From NCBI GenBank assembly GCA_026214975.1, contig CM047810.1, forward strand, positions 93,636,316 to 93,700,315: a DNA stretch of 64,000 nucleotides, written 5' to 3'. The notes under the pieces were generated by a model. The model searched no databases and was not told the origin of the DNA. It saw only the letters and a list, made by a program, of their open reading frames with translations. A program made the translations under genes and the position numbers. This DNA comes from Gentiana macrophylla (taxonomy: Eukaryota > Streptophyta > Magnoliopsida > Gentianales > Gentianaceae). Shown here in pieces: positions 63,255-64,000 of this stretch (position 1 is the first letter of the stretch; the number at the start of each line of letters is the position of its first letter).

Positions 63255-63300
63255 GTGTTACTGATACTGTGAAACTATTACTGTGATACTGTTACTATGT
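63255..63300 (-). promoter_or_regulatory. Nonamer cluster upstream of the coiled-coil exon
   Basis: GTTACTGATACTGTG and ATTACTGTGATACTGTTAC on the plus strand. The reverse complements contain CAGTATCAG and CAGTATCAC. Confidence 0.5.
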
Positions 63301-64000
63301 TTGTGTTAGTGAATATAAAGTAGGTTTGAGTATGTATTCATACCTGTTTGGGGTCATTTTTTTCAACCTCACTTGATGACAGTGAAAGTTTTAATAAGAA
63401 TGAAGGGATATCAGATTTGTGAAATTGACTTTGAACATGTTCAGGTTCCTTTTGAGATTGTTCCCCTTGACTTCCTTTTCCACCTTCAGTTGTGGCACTT
63501 GATTTTCTTTTCCACCTTCATTTTCTTATGGCACTTGATTTTCTTGTCCACCTACATATTCTTTATGTCCTTGATCATCTTGTCCATCTTCACTTTATTC
63601 TCCTCCTTCCCCTGAACAATCATCATCCATTGAATTATCCTCCTTTGATTCTGCACTTTCTCCCCTTCCGATTAATCTTCTACTTCTGCACCTGTTTTAT
63701 CTTCTGAACCATTTTCTGATTCTTCCTGTTGTTCCTGTTGTTCCTCTTGTTACTCTTCTTCCTCTTTTGTGTCGTCTTTTTCATTCAAGCCTTTAATCAT
63801 TTATTTCTCAGCAATTATAGGAATCAATTCTTTGCTATTGAACTACAATGCATCAATTAGAGGTTGTGTTAGGTTATTAGTGTAAATTGTGAAGTGTTTC
63901 ATGAATCAGTATCGAGCATCGACATTGGTACTAATATCGACATCGTGAATTGGTGTGGCTATACTACCAACTTCTTATTCTACATGTTAAGAGTTCCTTG

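Larger units (their letters stand above)
61017..63990 (-). pseudogene. MULE-borne Ulp1-like (C48) cysteine protease gene, N-terminus beyond window
   Basis: Reading leftwards: an acidic Glu/Gln/Asp-rich region (63790-63400), a coiled coil (63245-62958: MLQTMLLGKEKEIKKLQETV and EEVVKKFELICEVKKLNEL) that continues with breaks to about 62480, a short exon with VVIKESNDEYKCGAHIMEEA (about 62260-62160), then the protease core (61722-61476) with KIVYIPLWGSG, KHWVLISQN and WNVYHSLKTG. A further exon (61166-61115 or beyond) has NDCAAYMKFYFNR. His (HWV) and Cys (NDC) of the C48 triad are present, while the VYDSL-type Asp is His here. The acidic and coiled-coil parts contain several stops, so the gene is probably dead. 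Convergent with the MULE transposase. ULP-like genes carried by MULEs (KAONASHI type) are known in plants; a DUF1985-like N-terminus would be expected to the right of the window. Confidence 0.7.

Overview
The window is eukaryotic nuclear DNA from a flowering plant, almost certainly a eudicot. The evidence is AT-rich GT-AG introns, plant-type Ty1/Copia, L1 and Mutator-like transposons, and a plastid-envelope ion-channel gene. Some features lean towards an asterid, but I cannot name the species. No bacterial operons, CRISPR arrays, rRNA or tRNA genes were seen.

(1) 1-16.45 kb, + strand: one real host gene, a plastid-envelope ion channel of the PEC1/PEC2 (POLLUX-like, CASTOR/POLLUX) family. I can place 23 exons (350-16171), and every splice junction keeps the reading frame through to the stop. 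Only the 5' end (transit peptide and start codon) lies outside the window. Its 4.8-kb intron 10 holds a decayed minus-strand Copia element, which itself contains a 315-bp solo LTR with a perfect 5-bp target duplication. Other introns hold a 73-bp tandem array, a SINE-like unit and a G-quadruplex-prone tract.

(2) 16.45-21.1 kb: intergenic repeats, with two pieces of L1-type LINE pointing at each other (3' half on +, endonuclease/RT half on -).

(3) 21.1-50.5 kb: a nested retrotransposon stack. A minus-strand Copia element (21618-50143; LTRs about 290 bp; TSD ATTAC) has been cut into four coding pieces by three later insertions, each with its own TSD. These are a solo LTR (23535-25320, AAAGA), a non-coding LARD-like element (25990-34906, CTTTC) and a plus-strand Copia element with an extra 3' ORF (35596-48484, AATGTG). 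The last has a complete 1679-bp 3' LTR, but its 5' LTR lacks about 930 bp although the TSD directly abuts it. The outer Copia sits in older LTR-like sequence.

(4) 50.5-56.4 kb: non-coding DNA with MITEs, tandem repeats, a fragment resembling long-chain fatty alcohol oxidase, and an array of the nonamer YAGTATCAN.

(5) 56.4-64 kb: a large Mutator-like element. A broken MULE transposase gene (+) converges on a Ulp1/C48-protease-like gene (-). Copies of the same nonamer recur in the introns and spacers of both genes. This arrangement resembles MULEs that carry ULP-like genes. The motif is close to the binding motif I recall for VANDAL anti-silencing proteins, and this is the most interesting hypothesis in the window.
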